From assembly GCA_036419695.1 (NCBI GenBank), contig CP143946.1, positions 1,262,001 through 1,326,000 on the forward strand: a DNA stretch of 64,000 nucleotides. Direction: 5' to 3'. Origin of the DNA: [Clostridium] symbiosum (GTDB lineage Bacteria > Bacillota > Clostridia > Lachnospirales > Lachnospiraceae). The translations under genes were made by a program, and so were the position numbers. The notes under the pieces were generated by a model, which was not told the origin of the DNA, searched no databases, and saw only the letters and a program-made list of their open reading frames with translations. Below, piece by piece: positions 49,297 through 56,491 of this stretch; position 1 is the stretch's first letter, and every line of letters starts with the position of its first letter.

Positions 49297-50010
49297 ATGA
49301 ATTTAAATAAGAGTATCAAATTTATTGGAATGATGTGTATCTGCGGAATGTTTACGGTAGCCGGACCGCAGGTGGCATTTGCCGGACCGGCCGACGGCCT
49401 GGATGGAGATATGGTGGCAAAGATTGAAGCAGCCAATGCCTCCGTCTATGCTGAGGAGAATGAGAGTTCGGCAGTCGTTGCCACGGCACAGAAGGGCGGA
49501 ATTTTCGAGGTGGTTGAGAATGGTTCCGACGGCTGGGTCAGGGTTGCGGCAGGAGATAAAGAAGGATACTTAAAGACAGACGTTATTACGCTTGAAGATG
49601 CCGCTGATGCGGCGGAAGCAGCAGCGCAGGCACAGACGGCACAGACCAACACCAGACAGCAGGTTGTGGATTATGCGCTTCAGTTTGTAGGCGGCCGTTA
49701 CAGATATGGCGGCAGTGATCCGCGTACTGGAGTTGACTGTTCGGGATTTACAAGATACGTGATGCAGAACGGAGCTGGAGTCAGCTTAAACCGTTCCTCA
49801 GGTTCCCAGGCCACACAGGGAAGAGCGATCAGTGCGGCGGAGATGCAGCCGGGAGATCTGATTTTTTACAGTAACGGAAAAAGAATCAACCATGTGGCGC
49901 TTTACATAGGAAACGGACAGATTGTACATGCGTCCACAGAACGTACCGGAATCAAAACTTCAAACTGGAATTACCGTACACCTGTCAAAATTGTCAGCGT
50001 ACTTGGTTAA
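49297..50010 (+). CDS. Secreted SH3-NlpC/P60 peptidoglycan hydrolase
   Basis: This 237-residue exported protein has a signal peptide (cleavage near VAFAGPA, about residue 29), a bacterial SH3-type domain (about 40-98, ASVYAEENESSAVVATAQKGGIFEVVE... GYLKTDVI), an Ala/Gln/Thr linker and a C-terminal NlpC/P60 domain (about 120-237). Catalytic Cys lies in VDCSGFTRYVM, His in NHVALYIGNGQIVHAST. It cleaves peptide stems of the wall, typically the gamma-D-Glu-diaminopimelate bond. Monocistronic with its own consensus promoter and terminator. Confidence 0.92.
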   Translation: MNLNKSIKFIGMMCICGMFTVAGPQVAFAGPADGLDGDMVAKIEAANASVYAEENESSAVVATAQKGGIFEVVENGSDGWVRVAAGDKEGYLKTDVITLEDAADAAEAAAQAQTAQTNTRQQVVDYALQFVGGRYRYGGSDPRTGVDCSGFTRYVMQNGAGVSLNRSSGSQATQGRAISAAEMQPGDLIFYSNGKRINHVALYIGNGQIVHASTERTGIKTSNWNYRTPVKIVSVLG

Positions 50011-50023
50011 GGGATGATATAGA

Positions 50024-50062
50024 AGGGGCACAGATGCAGCATTAAAACTGCACTCTGTGCCT
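50024..50062 (+). terminator. Terminator after the NlpC/P60 gene
   Basis: AGGGGCACAGATGCAG pairs with CTGCACTCTGTGCCTTT with one bulge, ending in a short T run. Confidence 0.75.
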
Positions 50063-50170
50063 TTCGTCTTTCAATTTTCCAAAAAATTGTAAATTACCTT
50101 CATGAATATTTTGAAACAGTGAAAGCCATACTAACGGTGTAACAAAAAAATAGCCTTGGAGGTAATGAAT

Positions 50171-50458
50171 ATGTCAAGCAAAAACAGCTACAACGATATG
50201 GACAACAACAGCAGCAGAAACAGTTCTCAGAACAACAGCCAGAACAGTTCTCAGAACAACAGCCAGAACAGCTCCCAGAACAACAGCCAGAACAGCTCCC
50301 AGAACAACAGCCAGAACAGTTCTCAGAACAACAGCCAGAACAAATCTCAGAACAGCTCTAGAAACAGCAGCCAGAACAGTTCTAACAACAGCAGCAGAAA
50401 CAGCAGCCAGAATTACAGCCAGAACAATTCCAGCAACTGTGACAGAAATAACTACTAA
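50171..50458 (+). CDS. Asn/Ser/Gln repeat protein
   Basis: This 95-residue protein is almost only Asn, Ser and Gln, with five perfect copies of the 8-residue unit NSSQNNSQ followed by degenerate NSSRNSSQ-type units and a single Cys near the end. At the DNA level the unit is 24 bp repeated five times (50219-50338). ATG 50171 has GGAGGT 7 nt upstream, and a strong terminator follows, so it is expressed. No signal peptide or membrane helix. The composition resembles Asn/Gln-rich, prion-like or spore/coat-associated low-complexity proteins, but no function can be assigned. Confidence 0.65.
   Translation: MSSKNSYNDMDNNSSRNSSQNNSQNSSQNNSQNSSQNNSQNSSQNNSQNSSQNNSQNKSQNSSRNSSQNSSNNSSRNSSQNYSQNNSSNCDRNNY
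50219..50338 (+). repeat. Five 24-bp tandem repeats in the Asn/Ser/Gln protein gene
   Basis: Unit AACAGYTCYCAGAACAACAG + CCAG, repeated five times with only third-position C/T changes. The number of units may vary between strains. Confidence 0.85.
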
Positions 50459-50489
50459 GTAAGTTGAACTGGCAGTTTTGAGCCGGAAG

Positions 50490-50541
50490 AGAGTATTCCT
50501 CTGCAGGGATTTAAGTCCCGGGAGAGGAATACTCTTTTTTT
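50490..50541 (+). terminator. Strong intrinsic terminator after the Asn/Ser/Gln protein gene
   Basis: AGAGTATTCCTCT (50490-50502) pairs perfectly with AGAGGAATACTCT (50523-50535), followed by six more T. Confidence 0.92.
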
Positions 50542-50548
50542 CATATCA

Positions 50549-50720
50549 TAGGAAAATACTCCAATGATATGAGAAAGCCCTCCGGGCAGGATGCGCACTC
50601 GCGCGAGGATGCACATGCCGCGCAGAGGTAAATGGTTGCAGAAGCAACCGGCGGCAGCGCAAGAGTTCCGCAAGCGGAACTCTTTGTACTTACGCAGGAA
50701 CAAGTCTGTCCGGCAGGAAT
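50549..50720 (+). other. Hairpin-rich stretch upstream of the rhodanese gene
   Basis: It contains several short stems: ATATCAT / ATGATAT (near 50544-50570), GTTGC / GCAAC (50636-50648), AGAGTTCCGC / GCGGAACTCT (50662-50683), and a GC-rich part with two GGATGC repeats. It ends in a TATAAT at 50720-50725. This may be a structured leader or a repeat remnant. No known riboswitch is recognised. Confidence 0.35.
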
Positions 50721-50751
50721 ATAATATAGTAAAAGGGACAGGAGGTCTATT

Positions 50752-51060
50752 ATGTATGAGACAATTCCGGTTCAGCATCTGGACAGATGGCTGGAACAGG
50801 GATACGAGGGCAGGATTATAGATTTGAGAAGTCCATCCTCTTACTGTCAGTCCCACTTATGCGGTGCAGAAAATTATCCGTTTGACGAACTGATGGAGCA
50901 GCCGGAACTGCTGGACAACAGCCGGCCGCTGCTGTTTTACTGTGCGAGAGGAAGCGAAAGCCTGTTAGCCTGCAATTTATTTTACAGAAAAGGGTATCAG
51001 GTTGTAAATGTTGCAAATGGGCTTAGATTTTACAGGGGAAAGTACCTCACAGACCAGTAA
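50752..51060 (+). CDS. Rhodanese-like domain protein
   Basis: This 102-residue single-domain rhodanese has IIDLRSPSSYCQSHLCGAENYPFDEL (residues 22-47) and the active-site loop LLFYCARGSESLLACN with the catalytic Cys at about 64. It moves sulfur atoms (persulfide carrier) or senses redox state; the partner is unknown. GGAGGT lies 5 nt before the ATG. It stands alone behind a hairpin-rich stretch. Confidence 0.88.
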   Translation: MYETIPVQHLDRWLEQGYEGRIIDLRSPSSYCQSHLCGAENYPFDELMEQPELLDNSRPLLFYCARGSESLLACNLFYRKGYQVVNVANGLRFYRGKYLTDQ

Positions 51061-51068
51061 AAGGGTTA

Positions 51069-51097
51069 TTGACAGGAGCGATCTGGTAAACTAAAAT
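51069..51097 (+). promoter_or_regulatory. Promoter of the methyltransferase-protease-rdgB-yfcE operon
   Basis: TTGACA (51069-51074) and TAAAAT (51092-51097), 17-bp spacer, about 100 bp before the methyltransferase gene. Confidence 0.7.
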
Positions 51098-51195
51098 AGT
51101 AATATTAATGGTAACTATGAAGGTACTGAAACGTTGCTGTTAATGGAGATGGATAAAAAATAAAATACGGATATGGAAAGAGAAGAGGACACATT

Positions 51196-52362
51196 TTGGT
51201 GCGATATGAACTGATAGCCCCCTGCCACTTTGGCCTGGAGGCTGTTTTGAAAAAGGAAATAATTGATTTGGGATATGAGATCACGGAGGTTGAGAATGGA
51301 CGCGTCAGTTTTGAAGGCGATGCGGAGGCAATCTGCCGGGCTAATATTTTCTTAAGAACAGCCGAGAGGGTCTTATTAAAAGTGGGCGGCTTTCAAGCCC
51401 TTACCTTTGATGAACTGTTTGAGAGAACCAGGGAGATTCCCTGGGAGAATTATCTGCCCAGGGATGCGAAATGCTGGGTGAAAAAAGCATCCTCCATCAA
51501 CAGTAAACTTTTCAGCCCTTCGGATATTCAGAGAATCATGAAGAAAGCCGTTGTCCGCCGCATGCAGGCTGAATACGATCTGGAGCAGATGCCGGAGACG
51601 GGAAGTGAATATCCACTGAGGGTTTTCTTTTATAAAGACCAGGTTACGGTAGCCATTGACACAAGCGGAGATTCCCTTCACAAGAGGGGATACCGGCAGC
51701 TCACGAGCAGGGCTCCGATCACGGAAACCCTGGCTGCCGCCCTCATCATGCTGACTCCATGGAAGAAAGACAGGATCCTGGTAGACCCGTTCTGCGGCAG
51801 CGGGACCTTTCTAATTGAAGCCGCGATGATTGCGGCGGGGATTGCGCCGGGACTGAACCGTTCATTCCTCTCCGAGGACTGGAAGAACCTGATTCCGAGA
51901 AAATGCTGGTATGACGCCATCGACGAGGCATCCGAAATGGTGGACGATACGGTAGAAGTGGATATTCAGGGATACGATATAGACGGAGAAGTGATTAAGG
52001 CCGCCAGGGAGAATGCGAAACGGGCCGGCGTCGATCACCTGATCCATTTCCAGCAGAGGCCGATCGCCGAACTGAGCCATCCGAAAAAGTACGGCTTTAT
52101 CATTTCCAACCCTCCTTACGGCGAGAGGCTGGAGGAGAAGAAAGATCTCCCCGCGCTGTACCGTCAGATTGGGGAGAGGTACAAGGCCCTCGATTCCTGG
52201 TCCATGTATCTGATTACCGCTTATGAGGACGCGGAGAGGGATATCGGCAGGAAGGCGGATAAAAACAGGAAGATTTACAACGGTATGATGAAGACGTATT
52301 ATTACCAGTTTATGGGACCAAGGCCACCGAAAAGAAAAACAGGAGATACAGTTGAGGCGTAA
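51196..52362 (+). CDS. THUMP-domain class I SAM-dependent RNA methyltransferase (RlmL/YpsC type)
   Basis: This 388-residue protein has an N-terminal THUMP RNA-binding domain (about 1-160, from YELIAPCHFGLEAVLKKEI on) and a Rossmann methyltransferase domain. Motif I is in ILVDPFCGSGTFLIEAAMIA (about 194-213) and the N6/N2-type motif IV is FIISNPPYGERL (about 298-309). The family methylates guanine N2 in 23S rRNA. The start is TTG 51196 or GTG 51199; GAGG lies 7 and 10 nt upstream. It overlaps the next gene by 11 nt. Confidence 0.9.
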   Translation: MVRYELIAPCHFGLEAVLKKEIIDLGYEITEVENGRVSFEGDAEAICRANIFLRTAERVLLKVGGFQALTFDELFERTREIPWENYLPRDAKCWVKKASSINSKLFSPSDIQRIMKKAVVRRMQAEYDLEQMPETGSEYPLRVFFYKDQVTVAIDTSGDSLHKRGYRQLTSRAPITETLAAALIMLTPWKKDRILVDPFCGSGTFLIEAAMIAAGIAPGLNRSFLSEDWKNLIPRKCWYDAIDEASEMVDDTVEVDIQGYDIDGEVIKAARENAKRAGVDHLIHFQQRPIAELSHPKKYGFIISNPPYGERLEEKKDLPALYRQIGERYKALDSWSMYLITAYEDAERDIGRKADKNRKIYNGMMKTYYYQFMGPRPPKRKTGDTVEA

Positions 52363-54076
52363 ACGATTATATATCGTTCTGCTGGTTCTGCTGCTCTTTT
52401 GCATTGCGGCGAAGAACCAGGCTTTTTTTACCCGGGAACAGGTTAAAAGGGGAGAGAAGCCGGGAAGCTGGAACAGCGGATGGTATTCCATTATATCGAA
52501 GGAAGTAAATGATAAAACCATTAAACTGAAGATTGACGGCCGTGCGGTGAAGCGAAAAGGCCCATCCGTAATTATGACGGAAGAGGGAAACTTTATGGTT
52601 CCAGTGAGTATTCTGCAGGACTGCCTCTCCTGTTCGGCCAGGCTGTACGACAATTCCAGGCTGGTTATGGAGAAGAACACAATCCGCGCGGAGATGGTGG
52701 AGGGTACGCCCGAGATGGTTTTAAACGGTGTCACCGTAGCCTTGGAAGCCGGTATTGAAAATAGGGACGGTATTCTGTATGTTCCGCTGGGAGCGGTGGA
52801 AAAAGCGCTTTCCTACAAAAAAGAGTGGGATGTGAATGAAAACATCCTGGAACTCTCCTTTGAGGGGAAGGATGAAAGAAGTCTTCCCTATGCCTATGAT
52901 TACCGAGAAACCGGGCGGGCGCCCAGGGTCAAAAACCAGGGCAGCTTCGGCACATGCTGGGCCTTTGCCTCCGTCATGGCGCTGGAGAGCAGGCTCCTTC
53001 CGGAAGCGGATTTGAGTTTTTCAGAGGATCACATGTCCATCAGGAACAGTTTCCATATGAAGCAGAATGACGGCGGTGAGTATACGATGTCCATGGCCTA
53101 TCTGCTGGCATGGCAGGGACCGGTATATGAGGAAGACGATGAATACGGCGATGAATATTCGCCTCCGGGGCTAAAGCCAGTGTGCCATGTACAGGACATA
53201 CAGATTATACCGAGCAAGGACTACGAGGCCATCAAGCGGGCCGTTTATCTCTACGGCGGAGTTCAGAGTTCCCTGTACACCTCCATGGTGACGGGCCAGA
53301 GTGACTCGCGTTTTTATAACAAGGAGCAGGGGGCATACTGCTATATAGGAACGGCAAAGCCGAACCACGACATTGTAATCATCGGATGGGACGATAATTA
53401 TTCCAAAGAAAATTTCAATCTGGATCTGGAGGGTGACGGTGCCTTTATCTGTGCCAACAGCTGGGGCGGTGAATTCGGGGACGAGGGATATTTTTACGTA
53501 TCCTATTACGACACCAATATTGGAATTCACAATATCCTGTATTCCAGAGTGGATGGCACGGATAATTACGATAATATTTACCAGACGGATCTCTGCGGCT
53601 GGGTAGGCCAGCTGGGCTACGGCAAGGAGAACGCCTATTTTGCCAATATCTATACGGCCGAAGAGGAAGAAGAGCTGTCCGCGGTCGGCTTTTATGCCAC
53701 GGGGCAGGATACATCCTATGAAGTATATACGGTTACTGACGTGGAGGGCAGCGCACAGTTTGGCAGGCGGATGCTGGCAGCGTCGGGAACACTTAAAAAC
53801 GCCGGATTTTATACCGTAGATTTAGACAGGCCGGTGGAACTTGCGGCCGGAAAGAAATTTGCTGTCATCGTCAGTATCAGCACGCCGGGTTCTGTTCATC
53901 CGGTGGCAATCGAATACAATTCACCCGACAAAAACCTCCGCGTCGATTTAAGCGACGGCGAGGGGTACATCAGCTTTAAGGGAACGTCCTGGGAGCGGGT
54001 GGAAGAAGAACAGAAATGCAATGTGTGCCTGAAAGCATACACGAGAAAAAAAGAGGTTATGGAGAATGAAGAATAA
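52352..54076 (+). CDS. Secreted papain-like (C1 family) cysteine protease with lectin-like C-terminus
   Basis: This 574-residue protein has an N-terminal signal or anchor helix (about 6-22), a copper-amine-oxidase-N-like stalk domain (about 55-165) and a C1A protease domain. In that domain the oxyanion Gln and catalytic Cys lie in VKNQGSFGTCWAFASVMALESR (about 190-211), His in KPNHDIVIIGWDDNYS and Asn in CANSWGGEFGDEGYF. A C-terminal beta-rich domain (about 410-565) resembles the lectin-like domain of clostridial surface proteases. TTG 52352 starts 10 nt before the methyltransferase stop, with AGGAGA upstream. It probably works at the cell surface. Confidence 0.88.
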   Translation: MRRKRLYIVLLVLLLFCIAAKNQAFFTREQVKRGEKPGSWNSGWYSIISKEVNDKTIKLKIDGRAVKRKGPSVIMTEEGNFMVPVSILQDCLSCSARLYDNSRLVMEKNTIRAEMVEGTPEMVLNGVTVALEAGIENRDGILYVPLGAVEKALSYKKEWDVNENILELSFEGKDERSLPYAYDYRETGRAPRVKNQGSFGTCWAFASVMALESRLLPEADLSFSEDHMSIRNSFHMKQNDGGEYTMSMAYLLAWQGPVYEEDDEYGDEYSPPGLKPVCHVQDIQIIPSKDYEAIKRAVYLYGGVQSSLYTSMVTGQSDSRFYNKEQGAYCYIGTAKPNHDIVIIGWDDNYSKENFNLDLEGDGAFICANSWGGEFGDEGYFYVSYYDTNIGIHNILYSRVDGTDNYDNIYQTDLCGWVGQLGYGKENAYFANIYTAEEEEELSAVGFYATGQDTSYEVYTVTDVEGSAQFGRRMLAASGTLKNAGFYTVDLDRPVELAAGKKFAVIVSISTPGSVHPVAIEYNSPDKNLRVDLSDGEGYISFKGTSWERVEEEQKCNVCLKAYTRKKEVMENEE

Positions 54077-54689
54077 AATTATATTTGCGACAGGCAACGA
54101 GGGGAAAATGAAGGAAATCCGTCTGATCCTCAAGGATCTGGGCAGAGAGATCCTCTCGATGGAGGAAGCCGGATTTAAGGGGAATATTGTGGAGAGCGGA
54201 ACCACCTTTGCCGAAAATGCAGAAATCAAAGCCCGCGCAGTCTGGGAGCAGACGGGCGGCACGGTTCTTGCAGACGATTCCGGCCTGGTCATCGATTACC
54301 TGGGCGGGGAGCCGGGCGTGTATTCGGCGAGATATCTGGAGACGGAGCCGTATTCGGTTAAAAACCGGGTTCTGATCCAGAGGCTGGAAGGCGCGGAGGG
54401 AGAGAAGAGAGCGGCCCGTTTCGTGTGTAATATTGCCGCGGTTCTTCCCGACGGCCGTGTCCTTCACACCCAGGCTACAATGGAAGGGCTTATAGCCAGG
54501 GAACCGGCCGGAGAAGGGGGATTCGGCTACGATCCGATTCTCTATCTCCCGGAGTATGGAAAAACATCCGCCGAGCTTGCGATTGATGAGAAGAATAAAA
54601 TCAGCCATCGCGGCAAGGCTTTGGAAATGATGAAAGAGGCGCTTAAAGCTGCCTTGGAGGGGAACGATGAAGATATTAATCGTAAGTGA
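54066..54689 (+). CDS. rdgB: XTP/dITP diphosphatase
   Basis: This 207-residue Ham1/RdgB family protein cleans the nucleotide pool by hydrolysing XTP, dITP and ITP to the monophosphates. Marks are FATGNEGKMKEIR (6-18), TTFAENAEIKARA, VLADDSGLVIDYLGGEPGVYSARYL (about 68-92), GFGYDPILYLPEYGKTSAEL (about 155-174) and KNKISHRGKAL. It overlaps the protease gene at its start and the phosphoesterase gene at its end, so it is translated within a tight operon. Confidence 0.95.
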   Translation: MKNKIIFATGNEGKMKEIRLILKDLGREILSMEEAGFKGNIVESGTTFAENAEIKARAVWEQTGGTVLADDSGLVIDYLGGEPGVYSARYLETEPYSVKNRVLIQRLEGAEGEKRAARFVCNIAAVLPDGRVLHTQATMEGLIAREPAGEGGFGYDPILYLPEYGKTSAELAIDEKNKISHRGKALEMMKEALKAALEGNDEDINRK

Positions 54690-55167
54690 TACACATCGCA
54701 GGGATGGTAATCTGCAGACTGTAATTGAAAAAACAGCGCCCTTTGACATGCTGATTCATCTGGGGGATGCGGAGGGCAGCGAGGACCGGATTGAAACCTG
54801 GTGCCGCGAACAGAACGAAAATTGCCAGGTCTATATGATACTGGGAAATAACGATTTCTTTTCCAACCTGGACAGAGAGAAAGAGATTACAATAGGAGAA
54901 TACCGGGTATTTCTGACCCATGGGCACTTCTACAGTGTTTCGGTGGGAACGGAGCGTCTGGCGGATGAGGCGAGGGACCGCAAGGTTCAGATTGCCATGT
55001 TCGGCCATACCCACAAGCCATACCTGGACATCCGGGAGGATTTGACGATCCTGAATCCCGGCAGTCTCTCTTTCCCGCGCCAGGACGGAAGAAAGCCGAG
55101 CTATATGCTGATGGAGCTGGATCGGGAAGGAAAAGCCCACTATACAATCAATTACCTGGAGAACTGA
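54667..55167 (+). CDS. YfcE/MJ0936-type metallophosphoesterase
   Basis: This 166-residue calcineurin-like phosphoesterase has all metal-binding motifs: ILIVSDTHRR (Asp-X-His), LIHLGDAEGS (Gly-Asp), ILGNNDFF (Gly-Asn-Asp/Asn), FLTHGHFYSV and FGHTHKPYLD, ending with NPGSLSFPR. The family hydrolyses phosphodiesters in vitro; the natural substrate is unknown. It overlaps rdgB by 23 nt, a pairing common in Firmicutes. Confidence 0.9.
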   Translation: MKILIVSDTHRRDGNLQTVIEKTAPFDMLIHLGDAEGSEDRIETWCREQNENCQVYMILGNNDFFSNLDREKEITIGEYRVFLTHGHFYSVSVGTERLADEARDRKVQIAMFGHTHKPYLDIREDLTILNPGSLSFPRQDGRKPSYMLMELDREGKAHYTINYLEN

Positions 55168-55259
55168 CACCGGAGGCTATCCCGATGGGGACGGCAGAAA
55201 ATTGTATTAATTATATAAAAAATATCTTTTTGAAAGACACAATTTATTATATAAAATGG

Positions 55260-55288
55260 TTGACAACCGGGACGGCATAGTATATAAT
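55260..55288 (+). promoter_or_regulatory. Promoter of the tRNA-Pro/tRNA-Gly unit
   Basis: TTGACA (55260-55265) and TATAAT (55283-55288) with a 17-bp spacer, 36 bp before the mature tRNA-Pro. Confidence 0.88.
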
Positions 55289-55323
55289 AACTCATGCATT
55301 GCAGATGTTCTGCCGTGCATATA

Positions 55324-55398
55324 CGGGGTGTGGCTCAGCTTGGCTAGAGCGCCTGGTTTGGGACCAGGAGGTCGCAGGTTCGAATCCTGTCACCCCGA
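55324..55398 (+). tRNA. tRNA-Pro (anticodon TGG)
   Basis: The acceptor arms CGGGGTG / CACCCCG pair over 7 bp, the anticodon stem is GCCTGG / CCAGG type around the loop TTTGGGA with anticodon TGG, and the T-loop is GTTCGAATC. CCA is not encoded. Confidence 0.96.
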
Positions 55399-55421
55399 TT
55401 GGAATGTGAGATATTTATTAC

Positions 55422-55492
55422 GCGGGTGTAGTTCAATGGTAGAACACTAGCCTTCCAAGCTAGATACGTGGGTTCGATTCCCATCACCCGCT
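55422..55492 (+). tRNA. tRNA-Gly (anticodon TCC)
   Basis: The acceptor arms GCGGGTG / CACCCGC pair over 7 bp, the anticodon stem CTAGC / GCTAG encloses CTTCCAA with anticodon TCC, and the T-loop is GTTCGATTC. CCA is not encoded. Co-transcribed with tRNA-Pro. Confidence 0.96.
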
Positions 55493-55500
55493 TTTTTGCT

Positions 55501-55524
55501 GCCCTGATTTATCAGGGCTTTTTT
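55501..55524 (+). terminator. Terminator of the tRNA unit
   Basis: GCCCTGAT / ATCAGGGC around TT, followed by TTTTTT. Confidence 0.95.
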
Positions 55525-55580
55525 AATACCCGGTTGCGTTTTGTGTTACATTTATACTGCGTCTCATGCGGCATAAGTTT

Positions 55581-55646
55581 GGAAAAGTAAGGAGCCGTTG
55601 TTCCGGTAGAAATGATTCTACTGTTACAACGGCTCCTTACTTTTCC
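55581..55646. terminator. Large 21-bp-stem hairpin between tRNA unit and tspO
   Basis: The arms at 55581-55601 and 55626-55646 (GGAAAAGTAAGGAGCCGTTG plus T / its complement) pair perfectly, and an inner GTAGAA / TTCTAC extends the fold. It ends 18 bp before the tspO stop and probably terminates tspO transcription. Confidence 0.75.
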
Positions 55647-55664
55647 GAGTTTCACCCGCTCTTA

Positions 55665-56138
55665 CTAATTTAAGAGGTAGATCATCAGATTGAGATAGGC
55701 GGCAAACAGGCACCATATCAAATACGGAATCTGAAGAAACGCCGCAGCAGGGCTGATTTGCAGGAACTGCCTGATCATAAGCGCGATGATAAGAATCATA
55801 ACGGCCAGCCACAAAAATGCAGCCAGATAAAGCGACCATCCAAAGAAAATAATGCTCCAGAAAAAATTAAAAAAAAGTTGGAGCCGATATAACTTAAGCG
55901 CCTTCTCTTTTTTCGGACTGTGGGATTCATGGATAATAAACGACGAAATACCCATTAAGACATACAGGATCGTCCACACAATAGGAAATAGAAAAGATGG
56001 AGGGCTGAGGGGAGGCTTGTTGAGCGAAGAATACCCGGAAGCATTTCCGCTCAGCAGCGAGGACAGTGAGCCGACCGCCAGCGGTGTCAGAATAGAAATA
56101 ATCAGAGCGCTTTTATTCTTTATTTTCATAGCCTTCAT
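55665..56138 (-). CDS. tspO: TspO/MBR family protein
   Basis: This 157-residue protein has the five helices of the TspO/peripheral benzodiazepine receptor family, with LNKPPLSPPSFLFPIVWTILYVLMGISSF (about 39-67, the PP-PPxxFxxxWxxLY motif), a conserved Trp in FFNFFWSIIFFGWSLYLAAF, and a final YLIWCLFAAYLNLMIYLLN. The family binds porphyrins and steroids and affects stress responses; the role in an anaerobe is unclear. Two starts are possible, ATG 56138 and ATG 56129, each with a poor SD. Confidence 0.92.
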   Translation of the reverse strand: MKAMKIKNKSALIISILTPLAVGSLSSLLSGNASGYSSLNKPPLSPPSFLFPIVWTILYVLMGISSFIIHESHSPKKEKALKLYRLQLFFNFFWSIIFFGWSLYLAAFLWLAVMILIIALMIRQFLQISPAAAFLQIPYLIWCLFAAYLNLMIYLLN

Positions 56139-56237
56139 TCCACGATATTTTTAATAAAGATATGTAAAATTGTTCGTAATTATGAGACGGAGCCCTTATT
56201 CTCCGGCCTCTTTCTCAAATTTTCCAAAATACCGGTA

Positions 56238-56491
56238 AATTCCATATCACTGCATTACGAAGAATCCGGCGCCGGGAAGCCCATTTTATGTCTGCATGGG
56301 CCGCAGGACGGCCGGATAACTGTGTGGGCTATAAAGACTGTAAAGCGCTTTTTGCTCATCTGCCCCAAACCGTGTTTCTCTGTCTTGACCATGCGGGACA
56401 CAATCTCCAGCTCGATCGTAAGGATGCATTCAATGAATTTTTCCTGGAATGGTTTTATAAGGGCAGGAACCGGGATGGCTCATTGCAGTAA
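56238..56491 (+). pseudogene. Alpha/beta hydrolase remnant with internal deletion and frame change
   Basis: In frame from 56238 the reading ISLHYEESGAGKPILCLHGP matches the N-terminus of alpha/beta hydrolases up to the oxyanion HG motif. About 12 codons later a different frame (to TAA 56491) reads NCVGYKDCKALFAHLPQTVF and LDHAGHNLQLD, the C-terminal part with the catalytic His. The central 150 or more residues with the nucleophile Ser are missing. So this is a decayed gene with a large internal deletion and frame change. Its end overlaps the helD-like gene by 37 bp. Confidence 0.7.

Noticed and set aside
50171..50458. The 24-bp repeats as a CRISPR array
   Set aside because: Units are directly adjacent with no spacers and stay in one reading frame with silent changes only.
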